Assembly: GCA_001769505.1 (NCBI GenBank)
Contig: MEOF01000040.1
Span: forward strand, 53,743 to 117,742
Direction of reading: 5' to 3'
Origin: Bacteroidetes bacterium GWF2_33_38
GTDB taxonomy: Bacteria; Bacteroidota; Bacteroidia; Bacteroidales; GWF2-33-38
DNA: 64,000 nt
This document shows, in pieces, positions 56,229 through 64,000 of this stretch; position 1 is the stretch's first letter; every line of letters begins with the position of its first letter. The translations under genes and the position numbers were made by a program. The notes under the pieces were generated by a model that did no database searches, had not been told where the DNA came from, and saw only the letters and a list, made by a program, of their open reading frames with translations.

Positions 56229-56280
56229 ATTCAGGTCATTAATACTCTTTTTATTTGTTGATTGAAACCTAATTTTACAC

Positions 56281-56556
56281 TTGGTATTTATTCATTACAA
56301 TATTAAAGTTTATGGACGTGTACAAGGCGTTTTTTATCGAAAATTTGTGCAACAACATGCTCGATTTTTAGGTCTTAATGGATTTGTAAAAAATAAATTC
56401 GATGGCAGTGTTTATATTGAAGTTGAAGGAAAAAAAGAAATAATTAATGAATTCATTCGCCTTTTGAAAAAGGGACCTGATGTTGCCAGAATTGATGATA
56501 TATTGATAGAAGAAAATACATTACTGCATTTTGTCGGTTTCGATATTAAATATTGA
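56281..56556 (+). CDS. acyP: Acylphosphatase
   Basis: This 91-residue protein has the catalytic motif GRVQGVFYR (Arg20 binds phosphate) and GFVKNKFDGSVYIEVEG (Asn38 orients the water). It hydrolyses acyl phosphates such as acetyl phosphate in the cytoplasm. No ATG or GTG lies upstream of the motif in frame before a stop at 56269-56271, so the start is most likely the TTG at 56281. It is 52 bases after the sensor phosphatase. Confidence 0.9.
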   Translation: MVFIHYNIKVYGRVQGVFYRKFVQQHARFLGLNGFVKNKFDGSVYIEVEGKKEIINEFIRLLKKGPDVARIDDILIEENTLLHFVGFDIKY

Positions 56557-56877
56557 AAATAAGATTTATGGGCTATAGTATTTGTGGAATCTTGAAATAA
56601 TCTACCGTTCGAAAGATAAATTCGTTTTCGTTTTTAAATTTGGTAACTAAATACACATTATTTATATTTAGTTACCAAATCCATAATTTTTAGTGGATTT
56701 TTGCAATAAATCACTTTTGTTAATTTCTTTGGCACAATTATAAATTTTCGACAATTTATTAAAACCAATAGTTTGCAATTACGAAAAGGAAGTTTTTTAG
56801 TAAAATATTTCTATCACAAATTTTCTGATATAAAAACATTAATTCGTAAATTGCCATATCTTAAAACAAGTATAATT
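56557..56877. other. 321-base intergenic region with a perfect inverted repeat
   Basis: I found no gene between acylphosphatase and hutI. An in-frame extension of hutI back to 56773 is possible but has no family support. The notable element is the 16-bp inverted repeat at 56638-56680. Confidence 0.45.
56638..56680. promoter_or_regulatory. Perfect 16-bp inverted repeat upstream of hutI
   Basis: ATTTGGTAACTAAATA (56638-56653) and TATTTAGTTACCAAAT (56665-56680) are exact complements around an 11-base spacer. No T-run follows on either strand, so it is more likely an operator or RNA structure than an intrinsic terminator. It is about 200 bases upstream of hutI. Confidence 0.45.
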
Positions 56878-58119
56878 ATGTCCATCTTAATTAAAAATAT
56901 CAAATTATTGGTTCAAGTTGAAGACAAACCCAAAGCGAAAGTTTGCGGAAAAGATATGTCAAAAATCAACACTATATCAAATTCTTTTTTGGCTATTGAA
57001 AACGGAATCATTGCCGATTTTGGAGAAATGAAAAATCTCAACGAAAAAAAATATTCATCATTCGAAACAATTGATGCAACAGGAAAAATGGTTTTCCCTT
57101 CGTTCTGCGATTCGCACACTCATTTGGTTTATGCAGGTAGCCGTGAAATTGAATACATTGACAAAATCAAAGGCTTATCGTACGAAGAAATTGCAAAACG
57201 TGGTGGAGGAATATTAAATTCGGCCAAAAGACTTCACGAAACATCGGAAGATTCGTTGTACCAACAATCGCTAGCTCGAATAAACGAAATTATCAGATTA
57301 GGAACCGGAGCTGTCGAAATAAAAAGTGGTTACGGACTTACCGTTGAAGACGAATTAAAAATGCTAAGAGTTATCAAGCGACTTAAAGAAACTACTCCGA
57401 TTACAATAAAAGCTACATTTTTGGGAGCTCATGCCGTTCCTGCCGAATACAAAGGGCGACAAGCCGAATATGTTGATATGATTATAAACGAAATGATTCC
57501 AGCAGTTGCGTACGAAGATTTAGCCGATTATATCGATGTTTTTTGCGATAAAGGTTTTTTTACAGTCGAAGAAACCGATAGAATTCTTATGGCAGGCATG
57601 AAATACGGAATGATTCCGAAAATTCATGCTAACGAACTCGATTATTCGGGCGGAATTCAAGTTGGAGTAAAATACGAAGCCTTATCGGTTGACCACTTAG
57701 AATATACAGGCGATAAAGAAATTGAAGCCTTATTACATTCCGAAACCATGCCGACTTTGTTACCAGGAGCTGCGTTTTTTCTTGGCATGATTGACCCTCC
57801 CGTACGCAAAATGATTAATGCAGGTTTGCCAATTGCGTTGGCTTCTGACTTTAATCCAGGCTCGTCGCCATCGGGAGATATGAAATTTGTAATGTCGTTG
57901 GCTTGTATAAAAATGAGAATGCTCCCCGAAGAAGCCATAAATGCAACTACGATAAACTCCGCTTACGCCATGGGCTTGAGCGAAACTCACGGAAGTATAG
58001 CCAAAGGAAAAATCGGAAATGTATTTATTACCAAAGAAATTCCAACTTACGAATTTATGCCCTATGCCTACGGAAGTAACTTAATCGATAAAGTTATTTT
58101 AAATGGAAAAGTGCAATAG
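56878..58119 (+). CDS. hutI: Imidazolonepropionase HutI
   Basis: This 413-residue metal-dependent amidohydrolase starts at the ATG at 56878 (MSILIKNIKLLVQVEDKPKA). It has the zinc-binding DSHTH (His80, His82), FLGAHAVPAEYKGR, IHANELDYSGG, DHLEYTGD and the late aspartate in ASDFNPGSSPSGDM. It opens the imidazolone ring to give N-formimino-L-glutamate in histidine degradation. The next enzyme of the pathway, FtcD, is encoded at 62053 on the same strand; HutH and HutU are not in the window. Confidence 0.94.
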   Translation: MSILIKNIKLLVQVEDKPKAKVCGKDMSKINTISNSFLAIENGIIADFGEMKNLNEKKYSSFETIDATGKMVFPSFCDSHTHLVYAGSREIEYIDKIKGLSYEEIAKRGGGILNSAKRLHETSEDSLYQQSLARINEIIRLGTGAVEIKSGYGLTVEDELKMLRVIKRLKETTPITIKATFLGAHAVPAEYKGRQAEYVDMIINEMIPAVAYEDLADYIDVFCDKGFFTVEETDRILMAGMKYGMIPKIHANELDYSGGIQVGVKYEALSVDHLEYTGDKEIEALLHSETMPTLLPGAAFFLGMIDPPVRKMINAGLPIALASDFNPGSSPSGDMKFVMSLACIKMRMLPEEAINATTINSAYAMGLSETHGSIAKGKIGNVFITKEIPTYEFMPYAYGSNLIDKVILNGKVQ

Positions 58120-58209
58120 TTTTGTAGCTCGACCATTCTTGTTCGAGTAATGCCAGTCTAAAAATAGCCCCGTTAGATAAATGATTTAATAATATAATAA
58201 GCAAAGAAG

Positions 58210-58494
58210 ATGAACTCACAAGAAATACTCATAGAATTAAGTAAATATAAAAATAAAGAAGGTAATCATTTTTTTTATAAAGGTTCAAAAATTAAAATAA
58301 CCAAAATTATTGCAGCTCCCTACAATTTAAATGAATTTATGAAAATAAAAACTGAATACATTGATAATTGTGAGAATACTGTTAAACTTTGCTTAAGTGA
58401 CAATTATGATTTATATTTTTTTGAAAATCCTTATAAACTTATTACAAGTTTTATAAGGCTTAACGACTTTTTAAAAGATTGTATTGAAGAATAG
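58210..58494 (+). CDS. Hypothetical protein (94 aa)
   Basis: This soluble-looking, lysine- and asparagine-rich protein starts MNSQEILIELSKYKNKEGNH. I do not recognise it. It has no signal peptide, membrane helix or cysteine motif. The segment GSKIKITKIIAAPYNLNEFM could form a beta-alpha unit. It lies in the same orientation 173 bases before the nuclease-like gene, so both may belong to one acquired patch. Confidence 0.5.
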   Translation: MNSQEILIELSKYKNKEGNHFFYKGSKIKITKIIAAPYNLNEFMKIKTEYIDNCENTVKLCLSDNYDLYFFENPYKLITSFIRLNDFLKDCIEE

Positions 58495-58667
58495 ATATTA
58501 ACAATAACAATTTAAAATTTGCAATCTTGTTTAATATAATTTTGCATTGAACAAAAGAAGGGAATTTTAAAATATAAAAATAGGATAAGATTTTATAAAA
58601 TTCTTAATTTTGAGCAAATAGTTAAATAATAAAAATCACTTGAATCGTATTGTTTTAATTCAATGTT

Positions 58668-59426
58668 ATGAGAAAATCTTATAAGAAATACATAAAGGAG
58701 GTTCTTTCGGATAATCCAAAAGGATTGCATATTGATGAAATCACTAAAAAAATAAAACCTTTTTTCCCAGATTTGTCAAGTGAAAAGCTAAAAACTTCTA
58801 TTAACGCAACTCTAAGTAATGATATTAATAATAATGGAAGCAAATCTGAGTTTAAAAAAATGAAAGGAGAAAAAGGCAGGAATAAAAAAGGATACTATCA
58901 ACTGAAACGAAAGAAACAGTCAATAACCGAAAAAATAGGAACTAAAATTGAGAAAAGCGAAACGATTGAAAGTTTAACAGATAAGATTTCTGACAACTAT
59001 AAAGGAAAAGCAGGAGAATATGCCGTTATTAGTGAATTATTATTTAGAGGATATAATACTGGAATGATGGCTCTTGATGAAGGTATAGATATTACCGCAA
59101 TAAAGGACAATAAAAAGTTTAACATTCAAGTTAAAACAAGAACTATTAAGAATAATACAATATCTGTGGTATTGAATTACGATTACTATTTAAAAAATGA
59201 AAAATTTGAGACTTATTATATCATTATTATTCGTTACAAACCTAAAAATGAAAGAATAAGAAACGAATATCTTATTTTTCATCCAAGAGATTTAAAAATA
59301 TATTTTAACGATGAAATTAAAAATAAAAAGAATTTAAAATTTACAATAAAAATAGATAATGCAAGGTTTAAACTCGATAATTATGACTTAAACAAACATC
59401 TTAACGATTTTGAATCAATCATATAA
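58668..59426 (+). CDS. HARE-HTH-like domain fused to PD-(D/E)XK-like nuclease
   Basis: This is a 252-residue protein. Residues 1-80 look like a HARE-HTH winged helix (YIKEVLSDNPKGLHIDEITK, then GRNKKGYYQLK), a domain often attached to restriction endonucleases. After a basic linker, residues 112-230 resemble a PD-(D/E)XK fold: GKAGEYAVISELLFRGYN (Glu117), EGIDITAI (Asp141) and FNIQVKTR (Gln154, Lys156). These are placed as in the family's E-D-QxK sites. It probably cuts DNA or is a relic of a restriction system. No methyltransferase is near. Composition is more A-rich than its neighbours, consistent with transfer. Confidence 0.6.
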   Translation: MRKSYKKYIKEVLSDNPKGLHIDEITKKIKPFFPDLSSEKLKTSINATLSNDINNNGSKSEFKKMKGEKGRNKKGYYQLKRKKQSITEKIGTKIEKSETIESLTDKISDNYKGKAGEYAVISELLFRGYNTGMMALDEGIDITAIKDNKKFNIQVKTRTIKNNTISVVLNYDYYLKNEKFETYYIIIIRYKPKNERIRNEYLIFHPRDLKIYFNDEIKNKKNLKFTIKIDNARFKLDNYDLNKHLNDFESII

Positions 59427-59520
59427 GTCTTTAATAATATCGAATTTTTAACCATCATTAAATGCTTCATAGATTAATGTGTTTTATATAAGTTCATAAA
59501 CTCAAAACAAAATCAGAAAC

Positions 59521-59868
59521 ATGAATTCATTTAAAAATACCCTACTGCAATTTACGCAAAACGGAATGGGAAGTGGGAACAAAGAGTTAGGACTAGTGCT
59601 TACAGTTAATTACTTAAAACTCATCAACGAAGAAACCGAATTACCAAAGTTTATTACTTTTTACAACGAAGGTGTAAAACTGCTTTGTACAGACTCTCCT
59701 GCAATTGATGTTTTCAAAAAGTTAGAATCAAGGGGAGTAAAGTTGTTTGCATGTAAAACTTGCTTAAATCATTTTAACTTACTTGACAAACTCGAAGTGG
59801 GAATTGCTGGAACAATGGTAGATATTATTGAACTGCAAAAAGCTGCTGATAACGTAATTAGCTTATAG
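59521..59868 (+). CDS. DsrE-like protein, YedF C-terminal domain type
   Basis: This 115-residue protein matches the C-terminal DsrE/F-like domain of the selenium-metabolism sulfurtransferase-like protein YedF: GMGSGNKELGLVLTVNYLKL, FYNEGVKLLC and LFACKTCLNHFNL with a CxxC. The TusA-like N-terminal domain of full YedF is absent. Such proteins are thought to handle persulfide or selenium. The CKTC cysteines are the likely active site. No selenium genes are visible nearby. Confidence 0.75.
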   Translation: MNSFKNTLLQFTQNGMGSGNKELGLVLTVNYLKLINEETELPKFITFYNEGVKLLCTDSPAIDVFKKLESRGVKLFACKTCLNHFNLLDKLEVGIAGTMVDIIELQKAADNVISL

Positions 59869-59932
59869 CTTACAAAGAATAAGGTATAGTCATTTCGAGT
59901 TTCCTAAGAGAAATCTCTATTTCATTTATAAA

Positions 59933-60015
59933 ATTGAGATTCCTCAATCACTATCGCTCATTTCGGAATGACAGCCAAACTCAGATTGTCATTTCGAACT
60001 TGCTGTGAGAAATCT
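59933..60015. repeat. 83-bp direct repeat, copy 1
   Basis: This copy is identical base for base to 60190-60272. It begins ATTGAGATTCCTCAATCACT and ends GTGAGAAATCT, and spans one right arm plus the next left arm of the repeat family in this gap. Confidence 0.85.
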
Positions 60016-60189
60016 CTTCCTATTTCTGTCATTTCGAGCGAATGCTAGAAATCTGTTTTGTTTTTAATAAAGATTCCTCGTCGCTACACTCACTCGGAAT
60101 GACAGCCCTTATAAATTATCATTTATAACGTATTTGTGTGATTCTCATTTTTCAATTTAAACTTGCTGTAAAAAATCTAAGTCACTTTT

Positions 60190-60272
60190 ATTGAGATTCC
60201 TCAATCACTATCGCTCATTTCGGAATGACAGCCAAACTCAGATTGTCATTTCGAACTTGCTGTGAGAAATCT
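60190..60272. repeat. 83-bp direct repeat, copy 2
   Basis: This is the second exact copy of the 83-base unit at 59933-60015, 257 bases apart start to start. It lies just downstream of the minus-strand trxB stop. Confidence 0.85.
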
Positions 60273-60344
60273 ATTTTTGTTTCCCATCGCAAATGCTAAA
60301 AACAATTCAGATTTCACTTCATTCGAAATAAACACAGAATAATT

Positions 60345-61262
60345 CTAATTTCTATGAACAAACTCAGCCGCACTCAAGGCAGCAATAGTCCCTTCGCCGG
60401 TTGCAATAGTAACTTGGCGATATTTTTTCTCAATAGAATCTCCGGCAGCAAACACTCCTTCGATATTTGTTTCTAAATCGCGAGTTACTTTTATTTCGCC
60501 TCGCTCGTTCAAAGCAACTTTTCCTTCCAAAAATTTTGTATTCGGAACATAACCGATAAACACAAAAACTCCGTCGATTTTTTGTTCTCGTTTTTCACCA
60601 GTCGGAATATGCTCGATTTCAACAGCTTCGAGTCTTTCGTTACCAATAAATTTTGTAATACGTGATTCCATCACAAAATTTATTTTCGGATTTTCTTTCG
60701 CTTCTTTTACAGCATAGTCGAAAGCTTGAAAATTATCTAACATATGTACAATCGTTACCGAACTGGCATATTTAGTAAGCGAAACTGCTTCTTCGAGTGC
60801 TGAGTTTCCTCCTCCAACAGCAATAATGTTCTTGTCTTGGAAAAAATCGCCATCACAGGTTGCACAATACGAAACTCCCCTTCCCTTCAACTCTTTCTCG
60901 TTTGAAGCACCTATTTCTCTCGAAATGCCTCCAGTTGCAATAATTATCGATTTAGATTCAAACACATCGCCATTTTCCAACGATATTTTCTTAATCGAAC
61001 CTTGTAAATGCAAATCTTTGATTTTTGCATTCGACTTTACCTCACAACCAAAACTTTTGGCTTGTTGAAGCATTTTACTTGCAAGCATGTAACCGCTCAA
61101 CGATTCAGCTCCTGGATAATTTGCAATTTCGTGCGTTAAAATTAATTGTCCACCCGGCATTCCTTGGTCTAGAATCAGCGTTTTTAATTTGCTTCTCGAA
61201 GTGTAGATTCCGGCTGTTAATCCGGCAGGGCCACCTCCTATTATAATTACATCGTATAACAT
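60345..61262 (-). CDS. trxB: Thioredoxin-disulfide reductase TrxB
   Basis: This 305-residue flavoenzyme has the FAD motif GGGPAG (9-14), the redox-active CATC (Cys133, Cys136) followed by DGDFF, the NADPH motif GGGNSALEEA, and the C-terminal GVFAAGDS FAD segment. It reduces thioredoxin with NADPH in the cytoplasm. An atypical thioredoxin-like gene lies 131 bases upstream on the same strand and is its probable partner or substrate. Confidence 0.94.
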   Translation of the reverse strand: MLYDVIIIGGGPAGLTAGIYTSRSKLKTLILDQGMPGGQLILTHEIANYPGAESLSGYMLASKMLQQAKSFGCEVKSNAKIKDLHLQGSIKKISLENGDVFESKSIIIATGGISREIGASNEKELKGRGVSYCATCDGDFFQDKNIIAVGGGNSALEEAVSLTKYASSVTIVHMLDNFQAFDYAVKEAKENPKINFVMESRITKFIGNERLEAVEIEHIPTGEKREQKIDGVFVFIGYVPNTKFLEGKVALNERGEIKVTRDLETNIEGVFAAGDSIEKKYRQVTIATGEGTIAALSAAEFVHRN

Positions 61263-61393
61263 TTTTTTGTATTAAAGTGAGAATGAGTTAATGTGCTAAT
61301 GTATTAATGTGCTAATTATTGTAGAGTGATTTTTTTATTTATTTATTAATCAATTCTACAAGTCGTCGGTACATTTTCTACTTTATAAACTTT

Positions 61394-61735
61394 CTACTGA
61401 AAGTGTTTATCTAATACACTTTTAATCTGGTCTTTGCTTAAGATACTGCTTGAAGCATGAACAATTTTTCCGTTTTTATAATATACTACAAAAGGCAAGC
61501 CCATAAAACCGTTACATTCAGGGGCATTTCTGATTACCCGTGCGTCAGGAGTATCAAACTCCATGTCGTAGAATTTTATGTTTTGGTATTCAGATTCAAG
61601 CTCTTCCATAGCACCATAAACAGGAATACACATTGGTCCCATTCTTCCGCAACAAATCATTACGTTTTCATTTTGTTCGATAACTTTTTTATGGTCGTCA
61701 GCCGACATTACGTGTGATAAATTTGTCATTAACAT
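61394..61735 (-). CDS. Atypical thioredoxin-like protein with CX6C motif
   Basis: This 113-residue protein has a thioredoxin-fold pattern: an active-site strand VMICCGRMGPMCIPVYGAM, IKFYDMEFDTPD, and the cis-Pro segment GFMGLPFVVYYKNGKIV. In place of WCGPC it has CCGRMGPMC, that is Cys28-Cys29 and Cys36 spaced by six residues. It is the gene next upstream of trxB, so it is a candidate substrate of TrxB with an altered redox site. The start could also be one of the later Mets (MTNL, MSAD). Confidence 0.8.
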   Translation of the reverse strand: MLMTNLSHVMSADDHKKVIEQNENVMICCGRMGPMCIPVYGAMEELESEYQNIKFYDMEFDTPDARVIRNAPECNGFMGLPFVVYYKNGKIVHASSSILSKDQIKSVLDKHFQ

Positions 61736-61859
61736 TGTTTTAAATTTTAAAGTTTAACATTGATTTCAGATGTATAATAATTGTACCAGAGAAATACTTT
61801 TAATCGCCAAAACTCATATGCACCTATTAATCTGACAATTATGCAAACTTCAACAAATA

Positions 61860-61872
61860 TGACAATATGTCA
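61860..61872. promoter_or_regulatory. Palindrome TGACAATATGTCA, candidate operator
   Basis: It has perfect 5-bp arms (TGACA/TGTCA) around ATA, in the divergent region between the thioredoxin-like gene and ftcD. Additional degenerate half sites flank it. The regulator is unknown. Confidence 0.3.
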
Positions 61873-62004
61873 ATATGTAGATATTATGTCGTATTTTCAA
61901 TTCATTTTATGCCATATTTGGTTAATCCTCCATATTTAAAGCTTAGTTTATAAAATCTGTTGTAAACTATAATATCTGTTATTAAAAATGTGATTTATAT
62001 GTTT

Positions 62005-62012
62005 TAACTTTG
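62005..62012 (+). promoter_or_regulatory. Candidate -7 element for ftcD
   Basis: TAACTTTG matches TAnnTTTG exactly, 40 bases before the ATG at 62053. The -33 region has no clear TTTG at the expected distance. Confidence 0.35.
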
Positions 62013-62052
62013 ACCGCTTTGTGTTTGATTGTCAAAACAAATTTTAAAACCA

Positions 62053-63735
62053 ATGAAAAAACTAATTGAATGCGTACCTAATTTTAGCGAAGGTCGCGAC
62101 ATGAATATCATTAAACAAATTACAAATCAAATTGAATCGGTTGAAGGCATAAAACTGTTGGACGTGGATCCTGGAGCCGCAACCAACCGTACAGTTGTAA
62201 CATTTGTAGGAACTCCAGACGAAGTTATAGAGGCAGCATTCAGAGCCATAAAAAAAGCGTCGGAAATTATTGATATGTCGAAACACAAAGGCGAGCATCC
62301 ACGCTTTGGTGCTACTGATGTATGCCCATTGGTTCCGGTTGCTAATATTACCATGGAAGAAACAGTAATCTATGCACATAAACTATCGAAACGAATTGGA
62401 GAAGAGCTCAATATTCCAATATATTGTTACGAAAATGCAGCATTCGACGAAAAAAGAAGAAACCTTGCATATTGTCGTTCAGGCGAATACGAAGGATTAA
62501 AAGATAAACTATCGAAACCCGAATGGAAGCCAGATTTTGGTCCCGCAATATTTAATGCAAAATCGGGAGCAACTGCAGTAAGTGCAAGAGATTTTTTAAT
62601 TGCTGTGAATTTTAATCTAAACACAACCTCAACTCGAAGAGCAAATGCGTTGGCTTATGATGTTCGCGAAAAAGGTCGCCCTATGCGAGAAGGAAATTCA
62701 ATTAATGGAAAAATTGTTAAAGATGATAAAGGTGAACAAATAATGATTCCGGGCAGCTTAAAAGCGACAAAAGCCATTGGCTGGTTTATCGACGAATACG
62801 GAATTGCACAAGTTTCGATGAACATTACCAATGCAAGCGTAACCCCATTGCATATTGCCTTTGACGAAGTCTGTAAAAAAGCTCAAGAAAGAGGTCTTCG
62901 AGTTACCGGAGCTGAAGTTGTTGGACTTGTTCCGTTAAAAACAATGATTGCAGCGGGAAAACACTATTTAAAAAAACAAAATCGTTCGCTAGGAATTCAT
63001 CAAGACGAAATTATTAAAATTGCTGTAAAATCGATGGGATTAGATGATTTAAAACCATTCGACCCTCGCGAAAAAATAATTGAATATCAAATTGAAGATA
63101 AAAATATTAAACGATTAGTCGATTATACATGCACCGGGTTTGCCAACGAAACAGCTTCGGAATCTCCGGCTCCGGGTGGTGGTTCTATTTCTGCATACAT
63201 GGGTGCTTTAGGGGCTGCTTTAGGAACTATGGTTGCAAATTTATCGTCGCACAAAGCCGGTTGGGATAATAGATGGGAAGAATTTAGCAATTGGGCTGAA
63301 AAAGGTCAAAAAATAAAAGACGAACTCTTATACTTAGTTGATGAAGACACCAATGCATTCAATAGAATTATGGATGCTTTTGGCTTACCAAAGAAAAACG
63401 AATCTGAAATAACCATTCGAAAACAAGCGATTCAAGAAGCAACAAAATATGGTATTCAAATTCCTTTCAGAGTAATGGAAGTTTCTTTTAGAGGCATGGA
63501 AATATGTAAAGCAATGGCCGAATTTGGAAACCCAAACTCGGTTACCGATGCAGGTGTTGGTGCTTTGGCAATTCGTTCTGCCGTAATGGGTGCTTACTTA
63601 AATGTAAAAATTAATGCAAGCGGATTAGACGATAAGACTTTTGTAGCAGAAGTAATTTCTAAAGGAGCAGAAATCGAAAAACAAACACAAAAATTAGAAG
63701 ACGAAATTCTTAAAATTGTAAATAGTAAAATTTAG
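62053..63735 (+). CDS. ftcD: Bifunctional glutamate formiminotransferase / formiminotetrahydrofolate cyclodeaminase
   Basis: The protein is 560 residues from the ATG at 62053. It begins MKKLIECVPNFSEGRDM, the typical start of the formiminotransferase N-subdomain (HPRFGATDVCPLVP follows). The C-subdomain of the transferase follows to about residue 325. Residues about 350-560 are the cyclodeaminase domain (SPAPGGGSISAYMGALGAAL, FGNPNSVTDAGVGAL). It moves the formimino group from N-formimino-glutamate to tetrahydrofolate and then releases ammonia, giving 5,10-methenyl-THF. It takes the product of HutI (56878-58119). Confidence 0.94.
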   Translation: MKKLIECVPNFSEGRDMNIIKQITNQIESVEGIKLLDVDPGAATNRTVVTFVGTPDEVIEAAFRAIKKASEIIDMSKHKGEHPRFGATDVCPLVPVANITMEETVIYAHKLSKRIGEELNIPIYCYENAAFDEKRRNLAYCRSGEYEGLKDKLSKPEWKPDFGPAIFNAKSGATAVSARDFLIAVNFNLNTTSTRRANALAYDVREKGRPMREGNSINGKIVKDDKGEQIMIPGSLKATKAIGWFIDEYGIAQVSMNITNASVTPLHIAFDEVCKKAQERGLRVTGAEVVGLVPLKTMIAAGKHYLKKQNRSLGIHQDEIIKIAVKSMGLDDLKPFDPREKIIEYQIEDKNIKRLVDYTCTGFANETASESPAPGGGSISAYMGALGAALGTMVANLSSHKAGWDNRWEEFSNWAEKGQKIKDELLYLVDEDTNAFNRIMDAFGLPKKNESEITIRKQAIQEATKYGIQIPFRVMEVSFRGMEICKAMAEFGNPNSVTDAGVGALAIRSAVMGAYLNVKINASGLDDKTFVAEVISKGAEIEKQTQKLEDEILKIVNSKI

Positions 63736-63925
63736 AAGTTCGTAATCTTTTGAATTATCACATTAGCGTATTATCTTATCATTAAATAAGATATTATCTC
63801 ATTTCTTTTGACAGTTTCGTTTTTTCAATAGTTCGTTTGCTTTTTATATTAGTCTGATAATCAAATCTTTGACAAAGTTGTGTCAATTTTATTATGCTGC
63901 TGAATATTAAGAATTTACAATTCTC

Positions 63926-64000
63926 TTAAAAATAACTCATATATAACTCCCCTGTTTCAATATGAGCATAAAATACCCCATCCCTTATTTTAGGGCAAAT
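63926..64000 (-). CDS. Possible C-terminal end of a gene entering from the right
   Basis: The minus strand is open from the window edge to a stop at 63926 and reads ICPKIRDGVFYAHIETGELY followed by four residues. The pattern GVFYAHIETG resembles the last strands of T9SS sorting domains (GxYxxxIxxG), but 24 residues are too few to be sure. Confidence 0.25.
   Translation of the reverse strand: MCPKIRDGVFYAHIETGELYMSYF

Larger units (their letters stand above)
59869..60344. repeat. Intergenic region with TCATTTCGA...GGAATGACA repeats
   Basis: This gap of 476 bases has no gene. It is filled with imperfect inverted motifs, TCATTTCGA...GAGAAATCT and AGATTCCTC...CGGAATGACA. They recur at about 59889, 59989, 60029 and 60244 (left arms) and about 59936, 60071 and 60193 (right arms). 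Arms are complementary (TCATTTCGA against TCGGAATGA), so hairpins can form. Such elements are familiar from Bacteroidota intergenic DNA and resemble REP/MITE-like repeats. Confidence 0.7.
61736..62052. other. 317-base divergent intergenic region
   Basis: This region holds the starts of the thioredoxin-like gene (minus) and ftcD (plus). No gene is seen. It contains the palindrome TGACAATATGTCA (61860-61872), with related half sites GACAAT at 61833 and TATGTC near 61885, and a -7-like box at 62005-62012. Confidence 0.45.

Overview
The window looks like an AT-rich chromosomal segment of a Bacteroidota (Bacteroidetes) bacterium. The evidence is a type IX secretion (T9SS) C-terminal sorting domain on a giant SprB-repeat protein, an S46 dipeptidyl-peptidase, a DUF3822/RsmD cluster, FtsX-family permeases of Bacteroidetes type, SpoIIE phosphatases with propeller sensors, and a general lack of Shine-Dalgarno sequences. 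No rRNA, tRNA, CRISPR array or complete mobile element was seen.

Left part (1-16 kb), mostly minus strand. It holds a partial MobA gene, a small unknown gene between terminators, an S46 peptidase, and an ABC exporter pair (ATPase plus FtsX-like permease). A tight five-gene run follows in transcription order: lysine 2,3-aminomutase family radical SAM enzyme, two D-Ala-D-Ala-ligase-like ATP-grasp enzymes, a secreted HExxH metalloprotease and a secreted bleomycin-hydrolase-type aminopeptidase. Next come RsmD, a DUF3822 protein and a membrane-anchored protein, divergent from a RecD-like helicase.

Accessory patch (16-19 kb). A BRO-N/DinD-like protein, a RelE/ParE toxin-antitoxin pair and an SH3-domain protein lie in one orientation. 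The 3' end of each abuts a fragment resembling the 3' end of a degraded group II intron. Housekeeping-type genes follow (19.4-23.5 kb): YjbQ, nitroreductase, DUF364 protein, a second papain-fold peptidase, and a YciB-like membrane domain fused to a Nudix hydrolase.

Core of the window (23.5-52.6 kb). Eight tandem paralogous genes encode exported fibre-like proteins of 653-986 residues. Each has a Sec signal peptide, a shared N-terminal domain, two copies of a KGGFAVGG motif, one of two kinds of beta-roll repeat shaft, and one of several C-terminal modules (S74-type chaperone, G2-type autoproteolytic domain, a beta module, or a coiled-coil end). Shafts and C-terminal modules are combined differently in different copies. 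The array runs with short gaps into a 3068-residue SprB-like adhesin with about 35 SprB repeats and a T9SS sorting domain, then a strong terminator. I read this as a surface-fibre/adhesin locus with modular recombination, and it is the most interesting part of the window. A propeller/SpoIIE phosphatase sensor with its own likely promoter follows.

Right part (56-64 kb). It carries acylphosphatase, HutI and FtcD (histidine degradation), two uncharacterised genes including a HARE-HTH-like/PD-(D/E)XK-like nuclease, a stand-alone YedF-type DsrE domain, an intergenic patch with an exact 83-bp direct repeat, and thioredoxin reductase with an atypical thioredoxin-like partner.
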